This document shows positions 17,405-26,800 of a stretch of DNA of 55,494 bases, one piece after another. A program made the position numbers and the translations under genes. This stretch comes from CAYXWM01 sp964392115 (GTDB taxonomy: Bacteria > Bacillota > Clostridia > Lachnospirales > WRBF01), in NCBI GenBank assembly GCA_964392115.1, contig CAYMOU010000003.1:1-55494 (forward strand), given 5' to 3'. Positions within the stretch are counted from its first letter, which is position 1. Each line of letters opens with the position of its first letter. The notes beneath the pieces were generated by a model. The model searched no databases. It was not told the DNA's origin and worked only from the letters and a program-made list of their open reading frames with translations.

Positions 17405-18100
17405 ATGAGTAAGAAAGTACTGGTAGTGGAAGACGAAAAAAATATTATAGACATCATTGCGTTTAATCTGAAAAAAGAAGGTTTTGAGGTGCTGACAGCA
17501 TCTGACGGTGAAATGGGCTTAAATCTGGCCTTGACCGAGCAGCCCGACCTTATCATCTTGGATATTATGATGCCGAAAATGGACGGTTTCGAGGTCTGCA
17601 AAAAAGTAAGGGAAAAATCCCAAACGCCAATAATAATGCTTACCGCCAGGGCAGAAGAAGTGGATAAAGTGGTGGGCCTGGAACTGGGTGCGGACGATTA
17701 CGTTACAAAACCTTTCAGCGTCCGTGAATTAATGGCCCGTGTCAAGGCAAACATACGCCGCAGCGACGCTGTGGTACCCCAAAAAGAAAAAGGCCGTGAA
17801 CAGGTCTTTGGCGACATCACCATACACCACGACCGCTTTGAAGTCTCCCGACGAGGCGAAGTTATAGACCTAACCCGCAGAGAATTTGAGCTTATAAAAT
17901 TTTTGGCTACCCAATCACCCCAAGTATTTTCCCGTGAAACTCTGTTGGAAAAGGTTTGGGGTTATGAATATTTCGGCGATGTTCGTACCGTAGACGTTAC
18001 CATACGCCGCCTTCGTACCAAGCTGGAGGATAACCCCGAAAAACCGGCTTATGTGCTGACCAAAAGAGGAGTAGGCTATTATTTCGCCGGCACACCATGA
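17405..18100 (+). CDS. walR: Response regulator WalR (OmpR/PhoB family)
   Basis: A 231-residue DNA-binding response regulator, the likely partner of the kinase encoded next. The receiver domain (about 1-118) has the acidic pair Glu9/Asp10, the phosphoacceptor Asp53 in LIILDIMMPKMDG, and Lys102 in DDYVTKPFSV. The C-terminal winged helix (about 130-230) ends GYEYFGDVRTVDVTIRRLRTK and the usual LTKRGVGYYF. In Firmicutes, WalR controls autolysins and wall turnover and is often essential. The match to WalR over PhoP rests on the downstream YycH/YycI-like gene. The SD is GCGAGGTG, 5 bases before the ATG at 17405. Confidence 0.88.
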   Translation: MSKKVLVVEDEKNIIDIIAFNLKKEGFEVLTASDGEMGLNLALTEQPDLIILDIMMPKMDGFEVCKKVREKSQTPIIMLTARAEEVDKVVGLELGADDYVTKPFSVRELMARVKANIRRSDAVVPQKEKGREQVFGDITIHHDRFEVSRRGEVIDLTRREFELIKFLATQSPQVFSRETLLEKVWGYEYFGDVRTVDVTIRRLRTKLEDNPEKPAYVLTKRGVGYYFAGTP

Positions 18101-19848
18101 AAAGTATAAAACTCAAACAGGTTATCATCTGCCTTGCATTAGTGTTTATAGTAATGCTACTGAGCGGCACTTTTATGATAACCACCATAAACCTACAGGA
18201 AATAAATAAGGCCCACGGCAAGCTTATAGACTTTGCCCGGTACATTAACGAACTGGTAGTGCAGGTTTATACACCGGAATCCTTTCAGGACGCCTTTTCC
18301 AACGAAGTTGCCCTTAAAGGCGGTCAGGAACGGCTGCAAGGCAATATTTTAAACGCCAACGGTCAGACCATAGCCTCTAACGTTACCTCGGACGTTAAAC
18401 TTCTGAAATATGTGGATAATACTGTTATTTCCGCACTTGCCGGAGAGCCGGCTTTCAGTCAGGGCCGAAAATTAGACGTTACCGGCCAATATATAGAGCT
18501 TATTAGCTACGCAGAGCCTATTTTTGATACCTCGGGAAACGTAAAATACGTTATTTTTACCCGTTATGACGCCGAGCCCATACTAAAAAACCTGGGCGAT
18601 TTGGCTATAACACTGGTGTTCACCTTGGTACTTTCCCTTACCCTAACGGCGATTTTGGGCTTTTTGTTCGCTAACACTTTAACCGAGCCTATAATCGTAT
18701 TAACCAAAAAGGCCAAAGAACTGGCCCAAGGCAAGCTGAACCAAAGCATACCCATTAACAGCCCGGACGAAATCGGTCAGTTAACCGAAAGCTTTAATTA
18801 CATGGCAAAAGAGCTTAACGAGACCATTCATATAATGGCAAGCGAAAAAAACAAGATGGAAATACTGCTGCATAATATGACGGACGGCGTGCTCGCCTAC
18901 GACAAAAACGGCAGTTTGATTCATGCCAATTCCCTGTGCGAAGAATTGCTTGAAATAGACGGCATAGAAAACATACCTTTCAGCCAAATGATGGACGTTT
19001 TGGGCATAGATACCGAGGTTTTGCACGAAGGCCTAAAGGGCACCACCATCACCACAAAACAGCGCTTTATTCAGGCAAACTTTACACCCTATCTGAACAA
19101 AGCCGGCGAAATAGACGGTATAGTTATAGTTCTGGCAGACGTTACCCAACACAAAAAACTGGACGATATGCGTAAAGAATTTGTAGCAAACGTAAGCCAC
19201 GAAATTCGTACTCCGCTTACCACCATAAAATCCTACGCCGAAACTCTGCTGGACGGTGCCATAGACGAAAAAGAATTGGCAATGGATTTTTTAAGGGTCA
19301 TAGAATCCGAAGCCGACCGCATGACCCTGCTTGTAAAGGACCTATTGGAGCTTTCCCAATTGGATAACTCCCAAATAAAGCTTACTTTCACGGAAAACGA
19401 CCTTATAGAACTTATCCACAGGGTTATACGCCAAGTAAGCCTGCTTGCGGATAAGAAAAACCAGACCATTATCTTCGAACCGCCGGATAAGCCCTTCCCG
19501 GCCTATATAGACCCCGGCCGCATTAATCAAACCCTTACCAACGTTATAGGCAATGCCATAAAATACAGCGACGAGGAATCCGTCATAGAAATCCTCACAG
19601 ACGAATCCGACTATTTTTATCGCATTACCATAGTAGACACAGGCATGGGCATACCAAAAAAAGACCTACCCCATATCTTCGAGCGTTTCTACCGTGTGGA
19701 TAAAGCACGCTCCAGAGCCATGGGCGGTACCGGCCTTGGCCTTGCCATAGCAAAAGAAATTATCGAAGCCCACAACGGCACCATCACCGCCACTTCCACC
19801 ATAGGTGAAGGCACAGCCATGGTAATTTCCCTGCCAAAAAAACAATAG
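18097..19848 (+). CDS. walK: Sensor histidine kinase WalK
   Basis: A 583-residue membrane kinase. Domains in order: TM1 at about 8-30, an extracellular sensor region of about 140 residues, TM2 at about 169-192, HAMP (about 192-245, with LTEPIIVLTKKAKEL), PAS (about 255-350), HisKA with phosphoacceptor His368 in FVANVSHEIRTPLTTIKSY, and an HATPase with NVIGNAIKYS (N box), DTGMGIP (G1) and GGTGLGLAIAKEI (G2). The intracellular PAS and the walR-walK order fit WalK. The ATG overlaps the walR stop by 4 bases (ATGA), so the two are translationally coupled. Confidence 0.9.
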   Translation: MKSIKLKQVIICLALVFIVMLLSGTFMITTINLQEINKAHGKLIDFARYINELVVQVYTPESFQDAFSNEVALKGGQERLQGNILNANGQTIASNVTSDVKLLKYVDNTVISALAGEPAFSQGRKLDVTGQYIELISYAEPIFDTSGNVKYVIFTRYDAEPILKNLGDLAITLVFTLVLSLTLTAILGFLFANTLTEPIIVLTKKAKELAQGKLNQSIPINSPDEIGQLTESFNYMAKELNETIHIMASEKNKMEILLHNMTDGVLAYDKNGSLIHANSLCEELLEIDGIENIPFSQMMDVLGIDTEVLHEGLKGTTITTKQRFIQANFTPYLNKAGEIDGIVIVLADVTQHKKLDDMRKEFVANVSHEIRTPLTTIKSYAETLLDGAIDEKELAMDFLRVIESEADRMTLLVKDLLELSQLDNSQIKLTFTENDLIELIHRVIRQVSLLADKKNQTIIFEPPDKPFPAYIDPGRINQTLTNVIGNAIKYSDEESVIEILTDESDYFYRITIVDTGMGIPKKDLPHIFERFYRVDKARSRAMGGTGLGLAIAKEIIEAHNGTITATSTIGEGTAMVISLPKKQ

Positions 19849-19879
19849 GATTAAAGAAACTCCATGTTCGTCTTTTTTG

Positions 19880-19990
19880 TAAAGAGGGAGTTTATGACCG
19901 GTTCCCGTTTCAAAATGGAACCGGTATGAGGGAAAAAACCTTTTTGTGCCGTGAAAAAATGTTTTCTCCCTAATGCCTTACTCTTTTTAG
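19880..19990 (+). repeat. R2-related composite hairpin region
   Basis: Read as R2, it has AGAGGGAGTTT, then an inserted hairpin (ACCGGTTCC / GGAACCGGT), then GAGGGAAAAAACCTTTTTG and GTTTTCTCCCTAATG. It looks like an R2 copy interrupted by a second palindrome. It ends just before the ribosome-binding site of the next gene. Confidence 0.55.
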
Positions 19991-20013
19991 CCCTTCCGGA
20001 AAGGAGGTTGCCC

Positions 20014-21414
20014 GTGGAAAAACTCTTTCAGCGTGAAACGGGTAGGATTAAACGCCGGTTTACGTTTTTGAATACATTTAAGAATCTTACCATCTTGATG
20101 CTCACTGTAACGGCAGTCTTCCTAGCCGGCAAGCTGTGGTTCGAGGAAATCGCCAACCGCAGATTAGACTTCTCCGGCCATGCACCCGGCATAAACGAAC
20201 CGGTCCAAGCCCCGGACAGCGGCTTCGCCGTGCCTTACAGAATACTTACCAACATAGGCCAAAATAAATTTGACGTGTTGTATGCTCCTTTAAGTTCCGT
20301 TCAGGAAAGCGACTTCAAAGAAGCTGTAATCAGCGTTTTCCAAGAGGGCAACTACGAGGGCGAAACCCTGCCGGCTTGGGAAACCTTGATAAATAAACCT
20401 TCATACCTTTGTGAATACGCCTTTTCCATGCCTGCCGATATATTCGCCGCCGGTTTCACCGACAAGCCCGGCAATTTCCTACGTAATGTAGCCTCATTCG
20501 ATTCGGTTATGCTTATACCGGAGGCTGAAAATAAGATTAGCATATATTTTTACAGAAAGCTTAACAACAAATTTGTGAAATACAGCGTTTCCAATGCCGA
20601 CTTGTACAGCCGCCTTACCGGCAACATTAAAACCATAGCCGGTCAAAACCGCCGCTACCACTGCGTTTCTTCCTTGCAAAAGGACTATAACCTGTTTAGC
20701 GGAGTTGTATTTATACCTACCCGGGACGGCGAGGGCATTGATTACAACATAGTTAACCTAAACAACCCCTACCTTTCAAAAGGTCAGTTACTGTTAAACA
20801 CCGTTGAAAAACAAGTAGATCTGTTTTTTGACAAGCCGGCCTCAAAATGGTCCGGGACGGCTAATGGTGCCTTTACTTATTCGGACGAAAATATAGTGGT
20901 TAAGTATTACCCCACGGATATTTTGGAATATTCCGACTATCGCAGTCACGATAAAAAAAGCTCACCGTCCTTTATGGCTGATTATAGAGCTGCGGTTAAT
21001 TTTTTAGCCAAGGACAAAACAGTTGTAAACGACTATTATCTGGCGGATTATATTTCCGGCGAAGACCGTAGCGTGTTTTATTTTAATTTCACCGTTAACA
21101 ATTTCCCACTGGTAATCTCCAACAACATTAAATCCAAGGCACAAATAACCTATCCCATAGAGGTAGTTGTGGAAAACGAGTGGGTAAAGAAATATAAAAA
21201 ACTTGCCTATAATTACGAGCCGGACAAGGGCGTTACCGAGACTGTCTCCATGGACTGTTTGGATTCTTTAAATATGCTTGTCCCTCAAGAAAGCATAGCC
21301 GGTATACGTCTGGAAAATGCCCAATTGGGCTATAATATAGACAAGAGCAAACAAATGACCTTGTATTGGTTTTTAGACATCGAAGGAAAAGTCTACGCAC
21401 AAAGCACCACCTAG
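20014..21414 (+). CDS. WalK-associated membrane-anchored protein, YycH/YycI-like
   Basis: The start is a GTG at 20014 with AAGGAGG 6 bases upstream, giving 466 residues. An earlier in-frame ATG inside the repeat has no ribosome-binding site. Residues 22-43 form a single membrane anchor after a basic N-terminus, and the rest is predicted extracellular. Position directly after walRK and this topology match the YycH/YycI proteins that restrain WalK. The C-terminal part (LYWFLDIEGKVYAQ) resembles the end of a YycI-type domain. Similarity is weak by eye, so the call rests mainly on context. No yycJ or htrA follows; a tRNA comes next. Confidence 0.65.
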   Translation: MEKLFQRETGRIKRRFTFLNTFKNLTILMLTVTAVFLAGKLWFEEIANRRLDFSGHAPGINEPVQAPDSGFAVPYRILTNIGQNKFDVLYAPLSSVQESDFKEAVISVFQEGNYEGETLPAWETLINKPSYLCEYAFSMPADIFAAGFTDKPGNFLRNVASFDSVMLIPEAENKISIYFYRKLNNKFVKYSVSNADLYSRLTGNIKTIAGQNRRYHCVSSLQKDYNLFSGVVFIPTRDGEGIDYNIVNLNNPYLSKGQLLLNTVEKQVDLFFDKPASKWSGTANGAFTYSDENIVVKYYPTDILEYSDYRSHDKKSSPSFMADYRAAVNFLAKDKTVVNDYYLADYISGEDRSVFYFNFTVNNFPLVISNNIKSKAQITYPIEVVVENEWVKKYKKLAYNYEPDKGVTETVSMDCLDSLNMLVPQESIAGIRLENAQLGYNIDKSKQMTLYWFLDIEGKVYAQSTT

Positions 21415-21435
21415 GAACGCACAGTGTGCGTTCCT
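21413..21435 (+). other. Perfect hairpin overlapping the stop codon
   Basis: AGGAACGCAC / GTGCGTTCCT is a 10-bp stem with a 3-base loop beginning inside the stop codon. It has no T-run but could slow or end transcription of the wal operon. Confidence 0.5.
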
Positions 21436-21532
21436 ACCTTCACCGGAGGCCGAAACTTGTCTTGCTTTTTCCCCATAAATCAGGTACAAAATATAAAAAT
21501 ATAAAATTCCCGAAATTTTTTTAAAAAAGTGC

Positions 21533-21561
21533 TTGACTTTATATATACAGGGTGCTATAAT
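21533..21561 (+). promoter_or_regulatory. Promoter of tRNA-Asp
   Basis: TTGACT (21533-21538), a 17-base spacer, TATAAT (21556-21561), 40 bases before the tRNA. Confidence 0.8.
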
Positions 21562-21601
21562 TCGTACTTGTGAACGACAACTAGCAAAACAAACCAACTA
21601 T

Positions 21602-21675
21602 GGCCCAGTAGCTCAGTTGGTCAGAGCGCCGGCCTGTCACGCCGGAGGTCGAGGGTTCGAGCCCCTTCTGGGTCG
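21602..21675 (+). tRNA. tRNA-Asp (GTC)
   Basis: All four arms fold. The acceptor GGCCCAG pairs with CTGGGTC with one G-U pair. The D arm is GCTC...GAGC, and the anticodon stem CCGGC/GCCGG encloses a loop with GTC. The T arm is GAGGG-TTCGAGC-CCCTT. Discriminator G at 21675. The 3' CCA is not encoded. It is a lone tRNA with its own promoter and terminator. Confidence 0.97.
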
Positions 21676-21680
21676 CTAAT

Positions 21681-21719
21681 AAAAAGCAGAAGAACATTAA
21701 TATGTTTTCTGCTTTTTTT
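21681..21719 (+). terminator. Terminator of tRNA-Asp
   Basis: AAAAGCAGAA pairs with TTCTGCTTTT through an inner AACAT/ATGTT stem, followed by a long T-run. The A-rich left side could also serve the convergent glycosyltransferase gene. Confidence 0.85.
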
Positions 21720-21738
21720 GCGTTGTTCTTTTTTTAAT

Positions 21739-22809
21739 TTATCCTTGCAAATATAACTGATGGTTTTCTTTCATTCGCTCATCATCCGGCGCAAGAGCCA
21801 TTGCCATTTCAGATAATTTTACAGCTTTTTCTCGTAAACCCAAATAATAGGCCGATAAAGCCGCCAAATCATAGGGTGTTGCGTCCCAAGCAAAATTCTC
21901 GTTTACATAGCCTAAAGACCGGGTTCTTATGCCCAAGGCATATTCCGCAAAATAGAACATGGTTTCATAGTCCGCTTGCATACAGGCCAAAAGTGCCATT
22001 TCCACATAGGGTTCTCTTACCCCGGGGCATTCGCCCATGGCTCTGAACAGCCATCTTTTAGCCTGTTCATAGTCTGTCTTTTCTTTAAATATCCGTGAGA
22101 TATAACGCATGGCTGCGGAGCGTTCTTCTTCCCAAAAGCTGTTTACGGCCCGAAGGTATTTTTTAAACACATCCAAAGCCCTGTCATAGTTCCGGTCATA
22201 CATATACTCTCTGCCTATATAGAACAGGTTTCTGGGGTTTTCCGCATTCTCCCGTTCCAGGAGTTTATTCAGCTTATCATAGGTTTCTCGGGCCTCGGCC
22301 GGGTTTCGGGAGAATTCAAGCCCTTCCACAAACACTCCCTGCTCGGTTTTTTTGCCTGTGTAATGCAACATAGGATAAGTAGGATTAATCCACTGATAAT
22401 CCTTGCGTAAGTGTATTCTGTGGTTAATATGCCGTGCAACCTCCGATCCGTCGTCTTTTATAAAGCTGTAGCGATACAAGCCTCGGGTTGCGTCTTTGTT
22501 CCAAGCCTGTTCCAATTTTTCTCGCCAACCCGGGTTTATTTGCTCGTCCATATCGACATACACACAGATGTCTATATCTTGGGGCACTGATTTTAAGCAT
22601 TGGTTTGCGGCGTAGTCATACCTGAAAGCCTGATTCCCTACTATGCGTACATTTGCGCCTTTAGCTTTCAGCAACTCCACCGATTTATCCTCCGAGCCTA
22701 AATCCGTTATTACGGTCAAATCCGCCTCTTTTGCAAAACTCATAAACCTCTCTGCGTATTTGGCATGGTTCTTGCACATGGAGTATACGCAAATTCTGTA
22801 TTTTGTCAT
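21739..22809 (-). CDS. Family 2 glycosyltransferase with TPR-like C-terminus
   Basis: A 356-residue protein. The N-terminal ~190 residues form a GT-A fold: YRICVYSMCKNHAKYAERF, ITDLGSEDKSVELL and the metal/nucleotide-sugar motif VYVDMDEQ (Asp86, Asp88). The C-terminal half is helical, with TPR-like repeats around NLFYIGREYMYDRNYDRALDV, EKTDYEQAKRWLF and GLREKAVKLSEMAMALAP. GT2 plus TPR proteins modify proteins or wall polymers in other bacteria, but the acceptor is unknown here. AAAGGGGATTTTAGC precedes the ATG at 22809. It is a single-gene unit convergent with the tRNA. Confidence 0.88.
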   Translation of the reverse strand: MTKYRICVYSMCKNHAKYAERFMSFAKEADLTVITDLGSEDKSVELLKAKGANVRIVGNQAFRYDYAANQCLKSVPQDIDICVYVDMDEQINPGWREKLEQAWNKDATRGLYRYSFIKDDGSEVARHINHRIHLRKDYQWINPTYPMLHYTGKKTEQGVFVEGLEFSRNPAEARETYDKLNKLLERENAENPRNLFYIGREYMYDRNYDRALDVFKKYLRAVNSFWEEERSAAMRYISRIFKEKTDYEQAKRWLFRAMGECPGVREPYVEMALLACMQADYETMFYFAEYALGIRTRSLGYVNENFAWDATPYDLAALSAYYLGLREKAVKLSEMAMALAPDDERMKENHQLYLQG

Positions 22810-23584
22810 GCTAAAATCCCCTTTGCTTTTTATATAAACCCAATCGCTTATTTTATGAAAGCATATTTACAACCAAAATAGGCAAGTCTTTTTTAATGCA
22901 TCTATATAATAATAATTTATAACGTAACCAAGCAAAATGTACCTATCAATATACTTGTTTTTTAAAGATAAGTTCCGGTTCCTGCATTGCATTTTTTACC
23001 CGTTAAAATTGTCCCGGGGATATTTATTGTCAAAAACAGACTGAATTCGCAGTTAATTTATATCATTTATCGTAAATTAGCACAACGACGACCAAATGCG
23101 GTTTAAACGGCAATATATCCGTGTATTAATCATAAAATAAAATGTAAATTAACTTGACTTGTTCCGGCATATTGCAGTAAACTATTAGTGAAAGAAAGGG
23201 CGTGTTATATGATAATAATACAAACCATGTATAAATTATGCAGGGTTGTTGTGTAAATGTTACTGCGTGACTGTTAAATGTTTGAATTACATATCAAATA
23301 TTTAACAAACCGCAGTTTCATTAGCTTTTCGACATCTTTGGCAATATTACATATATATTTAGCCGTACTTTATGTTTGATTGTGCTGTTTTAATGCACCT
23401 TATCAAGCAGGGTGAGACAAAATTTTACTATAGGCGTACAAACTTGAAAGTGCATATGTTCGAGATTCGGTTGTGCAATAAAACGCATAACCGTCCAAAT
23501 AGCCAAAATAATCGGACTTGTTTCGGCCAAATTCCATACAACTCCCTTAGGTATTATTATTAAATGTTGAGAGGAGAACAATTA
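22810..23584. other. 775-bp AT-rich gap between the glycosyltransferase gene and pckA
   Basis: Divergent promoter region. I see no repeat of the R1-R4 families and no recognisable RNA gene. A weak promoter (TTGACT 23154-23159, 18-base spacer, TAAACT 23178-23183) points at pckA, but lies about 400 bases from it. The remaining sequence is unexplained. Confidence 0.4.
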
Positions 23585-25348
23585 ATGGAAATCAGAAACA
23601 ATGCGTTAAAAGCTTGGGTTGACGAAATGGCGGCAATGACCAAACCCGACAAGATTGTTTGGATAGACGGAAGCGAAGAACAACTGGCAGAATTACGAAA
23701 GGAAGCATTGGCAACCGGTGAAATTATTGAACTGAACCAAGAAATATACCCGGGCTGCTATTTACATAGGTCAGCAATAAACGACGTAGCAAGAGTTGAA
23801 GACAGGACATTTATTTGCACAACCGATAAAGACGACGCAGGCCCAACCAACAACTGGATGAGCCCTAAAGACATGTACGCAAAACTTGAAAAACTCTTTG
23901 ACGGCTCTATGACCGGCCGTGCTATGTATGTTATACCCTATTCCATGGGCGTGGTAGGCTCGGAGTTTGCCAAGATCGGTATAGAAATCACCGATTCTAT
24001 TTACGTGGTACTGAGCATGGCTATTATGACCAGAATAGGCAGTAAGGTTATGGAGGCTCTTGGAGAGGACGGCATCTTCATTAAGGGCTTACATTCCAAA
24101 GCAGAAATAAACGAAGAAAACAGATACATTGCCCATTTCCCGGAAGATTACGCTATTTGGTCCATTAACTCCGGCTACGGCGGAAACGTTCTTTTGGGCA
24201 AAAAATGCTTCGCTTTGAGAATAGCTTCCTATCTGGGTAAAAAAGAGGGTTGGCTTGCGGAGCATATGCTTATATTAAGAATAGAAACCCCGGAGGGCGA
24301 CGTAAAACACGTTGCGGCTGCTTTCCCGTCCGCTTGCGGCAAAACCAACCTTGCCATGCTTATTCCTCCGGATGTTTATAAGGATAAGGGCTACAAAGTC
24401 CATTGCGTGGGCGATGACATTGCTTGGCTTAGAATAGGTGAAGACGGCAGACTTTGGGCCGTTAACCCCGAAGCCGGCTTTTTCGGCGTTGCTCCGGGAA
24501 CCGGCGACAAATCCAATCCCAACGCCTTGGCTTGCGTAAAGAAAAACTCCATTTTCACCAATGTTGTTCATAACTTAGATGAAAACACCGTATGGTGGGA
24601 AGGCCTGGACAAAAATCCTCCCAAAAACGCTCTTAACTGGAAAGGCGAAAAATGGGACGGTTCAGACGGTTCCAAGGGCGCTCATCCCAACTCTCGTTTT
24701 ACAGCACCTGCCGTAAATTGTCCCTGTATATCTCCGTCCTTTGAAAAAGGCGAACCGGTGCCCATATCCGCTATAATTTTCGGCGGCAGACGTGCCAGAA
24801 CAGCTCCCTTGGTTTATCAATCAAGAGATTGGGAACACGGCGTATTCGTAGGCTCTGCTATGGCCTCCGAAACTACAGCGGCGGCCGTTGGTGCTGTAGG
24901 CGTGGTACGCCGAGACCCTATGGCTATGCTGCCTTTCTGCGGTTATCATATGGGCGATTATTTTAACCACTGGCTTGAAATAGGCAAACGACTAAGCAAT
25001 CCTCCGAAAGTTTTTAACGTTAACTGGTTCAGAACAGATTATCAAGGCAACTTTATTTGGCCGGGCTTCGGCGATAACCTTCGTGTTTTGGATTGGATAA
25101 TTAAAAGGGCCGACGATAAAATAGAGGCAATAGAAACCGCCATAGGTTATCTTCCAAACCCCTTAGACATTAATATTGAAGGTTTGGCCATGAACACAGG
25201 CCTTGTAACCGACCTTTTATCCGTAGACCCGGGCTTATGGTTGGAAGAAGTAGAGGGCATCAAAGAATTCTACGCAAAAATAGGCGACCGCCTGCCCGAA
25301 GCTTTGAAAAAACAGTTGGAAAACTTAGAGACAAAATTAAAATCTTAG
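23585..25348 (+). CDS. pckG: Phosphoenolpyruvate carboxykinase (GTP)
   Basis: This enzyme interconverts oxaloacetate and PEP with GTP/GDP, the gateway between the C4 acids and gluconeogenesis, or anaplerosis in fermenters. The 587-residue length fits the GTP-dependent family, as do FPSACGKTNLAMLIPP (P-loop and reactive Cys251), CVGDDIAWLR (metal Asp), AVNPEAGFFGVAPGT and FGGRRARTAPLVYQSRDW. The ATG at 23585 is chosen because AGGAG lies 8 bases upstream. An earlier in-frame ATG at 23564 has no SD. It appears monocistronic. ATP-type PckA lacks these motifs. Confidence 0.97.
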   Translation: MEIRNNALKAWVDEMAAMTKPDKIVWIDGSEEQLAELRKEALATGEIIELNQEIYPGCYLHRSAINDVARVEDRTFICTTDKDDAGPTNNWMSPKDMYAKLEKLFDGSMTGRAMYVIPYSMGVVGSEFAKIGIEITDSIYVVLSMAIMTRIGSKVMEALGEDGIFIKGLHSKAEINEENRYIAHFPEDYAIWSINSGYGGNVLLGKKCFALRIASYLGKKEGWLAEHMLILRIETPEGDVKHVAAAFPSACGKTNLAMLIPPDVYKDKGYKVHCVGDDIAWLRIGEDGRLWAVNPEAGFFGVAPGTGDKSNPNALACVKKNSIFTNVVHNLDENTVWWEGLDKNPPKNALNWKGEKWDGSDGSKGAHPNSRFTAPAVNCPCISPSFEKGEPVPISAIIFGGRRARTAPLVYQSRDWEHGVFVGSAMASETTAAAVGAVGVVRRDPMAMLPFCGYHMGDYFNHWLEIGKRLSNPPKVFNVNWFRTDYQGNFIWPGFGDNLRVLDWIIKRADDKIEAIETAIGYLPNPLDINIEGLAMNTGLVTDLLSVDPGLWLEEVEGIKEFYAKIGDRLPEALKKQLENLETKLKS

Positions 25349-25518
25349 ACTTTACAACCGGAAATTAAAGTGATATTATTGAAATATCACGGATAACCGG
25401 TATTTGTAATGCAAAAAATCGTTTATCCTTGTGAATTTTCAGAAAGTTTTACTCTGCTTGATGTAAAATTTTCCTTACTCTCGATAAAATCATAATTATG
25501 CAAATACGCTCTGTAATA

Positions 25519-25550
25519 CCTAACCTATGCCCGGTTTGGCATAGGTTAGG
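25519..25550 (+). terminator. 13-bp hairpin between pckG and the DUF4321 gene
   Basis: CCTAACCTATGCC (25519-25531) pairs perfectly with GGCATAGGTTAGG (25538-25550). Only TTTG follows, so it is either a modest terminator or an attenuator before the next gene. Confidence 0.6.
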
Positions 25551-25585
25551 TTTGTCGTAATTTGCCTAAAGGCGGAGGTGCCCCA

Positions 25586-25846
25586 TTGTATTCGAAAGGC
25601 TCTAAAAACGCTTGGGTTTTGGTCATATGTTTATTGGCAGGTATAACAGCCGGCGGTGCCTTAGGGGAATATTTGGGTGGTATGCAAGGCATACAATGGT
25701 TAAAGATTGGGCAAAGCTTCGGTATAACCGAACCCATGAAATTAGACCTGGGTATTTTAATGTTGCAGCTTGGCTTTGTTTTCAAAATTAACGTTGCAAG
25801 CATACTCGGCATGATTATAGGCATATTTGTATACAAAAAACTCTAA
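25586..25846 (+). CDS. DUF4321 small membrane protein
   Basis: An 86-residue protein with two hydrophobic segments (about 9-30 and 62-82). It matches DUF4321, with WVLVICLLAGITAGGALGEY and the conserved end NVASILGMIIGIFVYKKL. The function is unknown. The family typically precedes maf and the mre genes in Clostridia, and does so here. The start is a TTG at 25586, because GGAGG at 25574-25578 sits 7 bases upstream. The upstream in-frame ATG-like start lacks an SD. Confidence 0.85.
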   Translation: MYSKGSKNAWVLVICLLAGITAGGALGEYLGGMQGIQWLKIGQSFGITEPMKLDLGILMLQLGFVFKINVASILGMIIGIFVYKKL

Positions 25847-25913
25847 AATCTATCGGATACAAATCTGTATTAATTATAAAGCAATACGGAATTTACAAGG
25901 AGGAAACTTTATA

Positions 25914-26507
25914 ATGAAAAAGATAGTTCTCGCCTCAGCCTCTGCCCGACGTCAGATGCTTCTCAAACAAGTGGGCATACCTTACGAAGTGGTGGTCACC
26001 AATATTGACGAAACCGTCGATACCGAGGTGTCCCCGTTTGACCAAGCCAAAATTTTATCGGCGAGAAAGGCTATGGCAGCTTACGAAATGCTTGACGATC
26101 CTGCAATTATTATAGGTGCGGATACCATCGTATCCATACACGGCAAGGTCTTCGGCAAACCGAAAAACGATGATGAAGCCTTTGATATGTTGCACCAACT
26201 TCAAGGCGAGCATCATTCAGTATACACCGGCGTTACCATTATCAATAAAAACGCCGACAGCTACGAAACCAAGACCTTTGTAGACACCACCATTGTTTAC
26301 ATGAGCCAATTGACAGACGACGAAATACGCCAATATATTAAAACAACCGAACCCTTCAACAAAGCCGGCGGTTACGCTATTCAAGACCTGGGCGCTCTGT
26401 TTGTTGAAAAAATAGTGGGCGACTATTACACCGTAGTAGGGCTTCCGCTTGTTAAGGTTTATAAAATTCTTCACGATTATGGATATAATATGTTTGAACA
26501 CAGATAA
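25914..26507 (+). CDS. maf: Maf family nucleoside triphosphate pyrophosphatase
   Basis: This 197-residue enzyme hydrolyses dTTP/UTP-type or modified nucleotides and is linked to septum inhibition. It opens with the signature KKIVLASASARRQMLLKQ. GADTIV (catalytic Asp around residue 69), GKVFGKPKNDDEAFDML and the Tyr-rich tail YYTVVGLPL are all typical. CAAGGAGGAAACTT precedes the ATG at 25914. In many Clostridia maf is followed by radC and then mreB. There is no radC here, and a 540-bp gap with repeat R1 replaces it. Confidence 0.95.
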   Translation: MKKIVLASASARRQMLLKQVGIPYEVVVTNIDETVDTEVSPFDQAKILSARKAMAAYEMLDDPAIIIGADTIVSIHGKVFGKPKNDDEAFDMLHQLQGEHHSVYTGVTIINKNADSYETKTFVDTTIVYMSQLTDDEIRQYIKTTEPFNKAGGYAIQDLGALFVEKIVGDYYTVVGLPLVKVYKILHDYGYNMFEHR

Positions 26508-26515
26508 AACCACGG

Positions 26516-26540
26516 GAGTTTTCGCAGTCTGCGAAAACTC
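26516..26540 (+). terminator. Hairpin after maf
   Basis: GAGTTTTCGCA (26516-26526) pairs with TGCGAAAACTC (26530-26540) around a 3-base loop. The T-run is short (TTATT). Confidence 0.6.
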
Positions 26541-26572
26541 TTATTAATTTGAAATTTTAAAGAAAGCATATA

Positions 26573-26669
26573 TTATTTCCATATTTAATAAAGGATAAAA
26601 ATTTGCAAATTATCCTTGAATCTTTGTCTAAATTACAAATTTTTATCTACTGTTTTAAACGGAATTAGT
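26573..26669 (-). repeat. R1 palindromic repeat, copy B (inverted)
   Basis: Reverse complement of the R1 consensus. The right edge GGAATTAGT is intact, and the left edge has TATTTCCAT in place of TAATTCCAT. Confidence 0.85.
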
Positions 26670-26771
26670 ATTAACTTAACGGTTTTTCATTATAATTTAA
26701 TATAATTCCAATATCTTCTTAACACAAATAATCTACATTATAATTCAGCTCATATGAGCTTTATTTTTTTG

Positions 26772-26800
26772 TTGATAATTAGAAAAATAGAGTGTATTAT
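26772..26800 (+). promoter_or_regulatory. Candidate promoter for mreB
   Basis: TTGATA (26772-26777), a 17-base spacer, TATTAT (26795-26800), about 245 bases upstream of mreB. An overlapping TATAAT lies at 26800-26805. Confidence 0.45.

Noticed and set aside
23219..23256. A 15-codon ORF behind AAAGGGCG upstream of pckG
   Set aside because: Too short, with low-complexity start (three Ile codons); no evidence beyond a purine-rich stretch.
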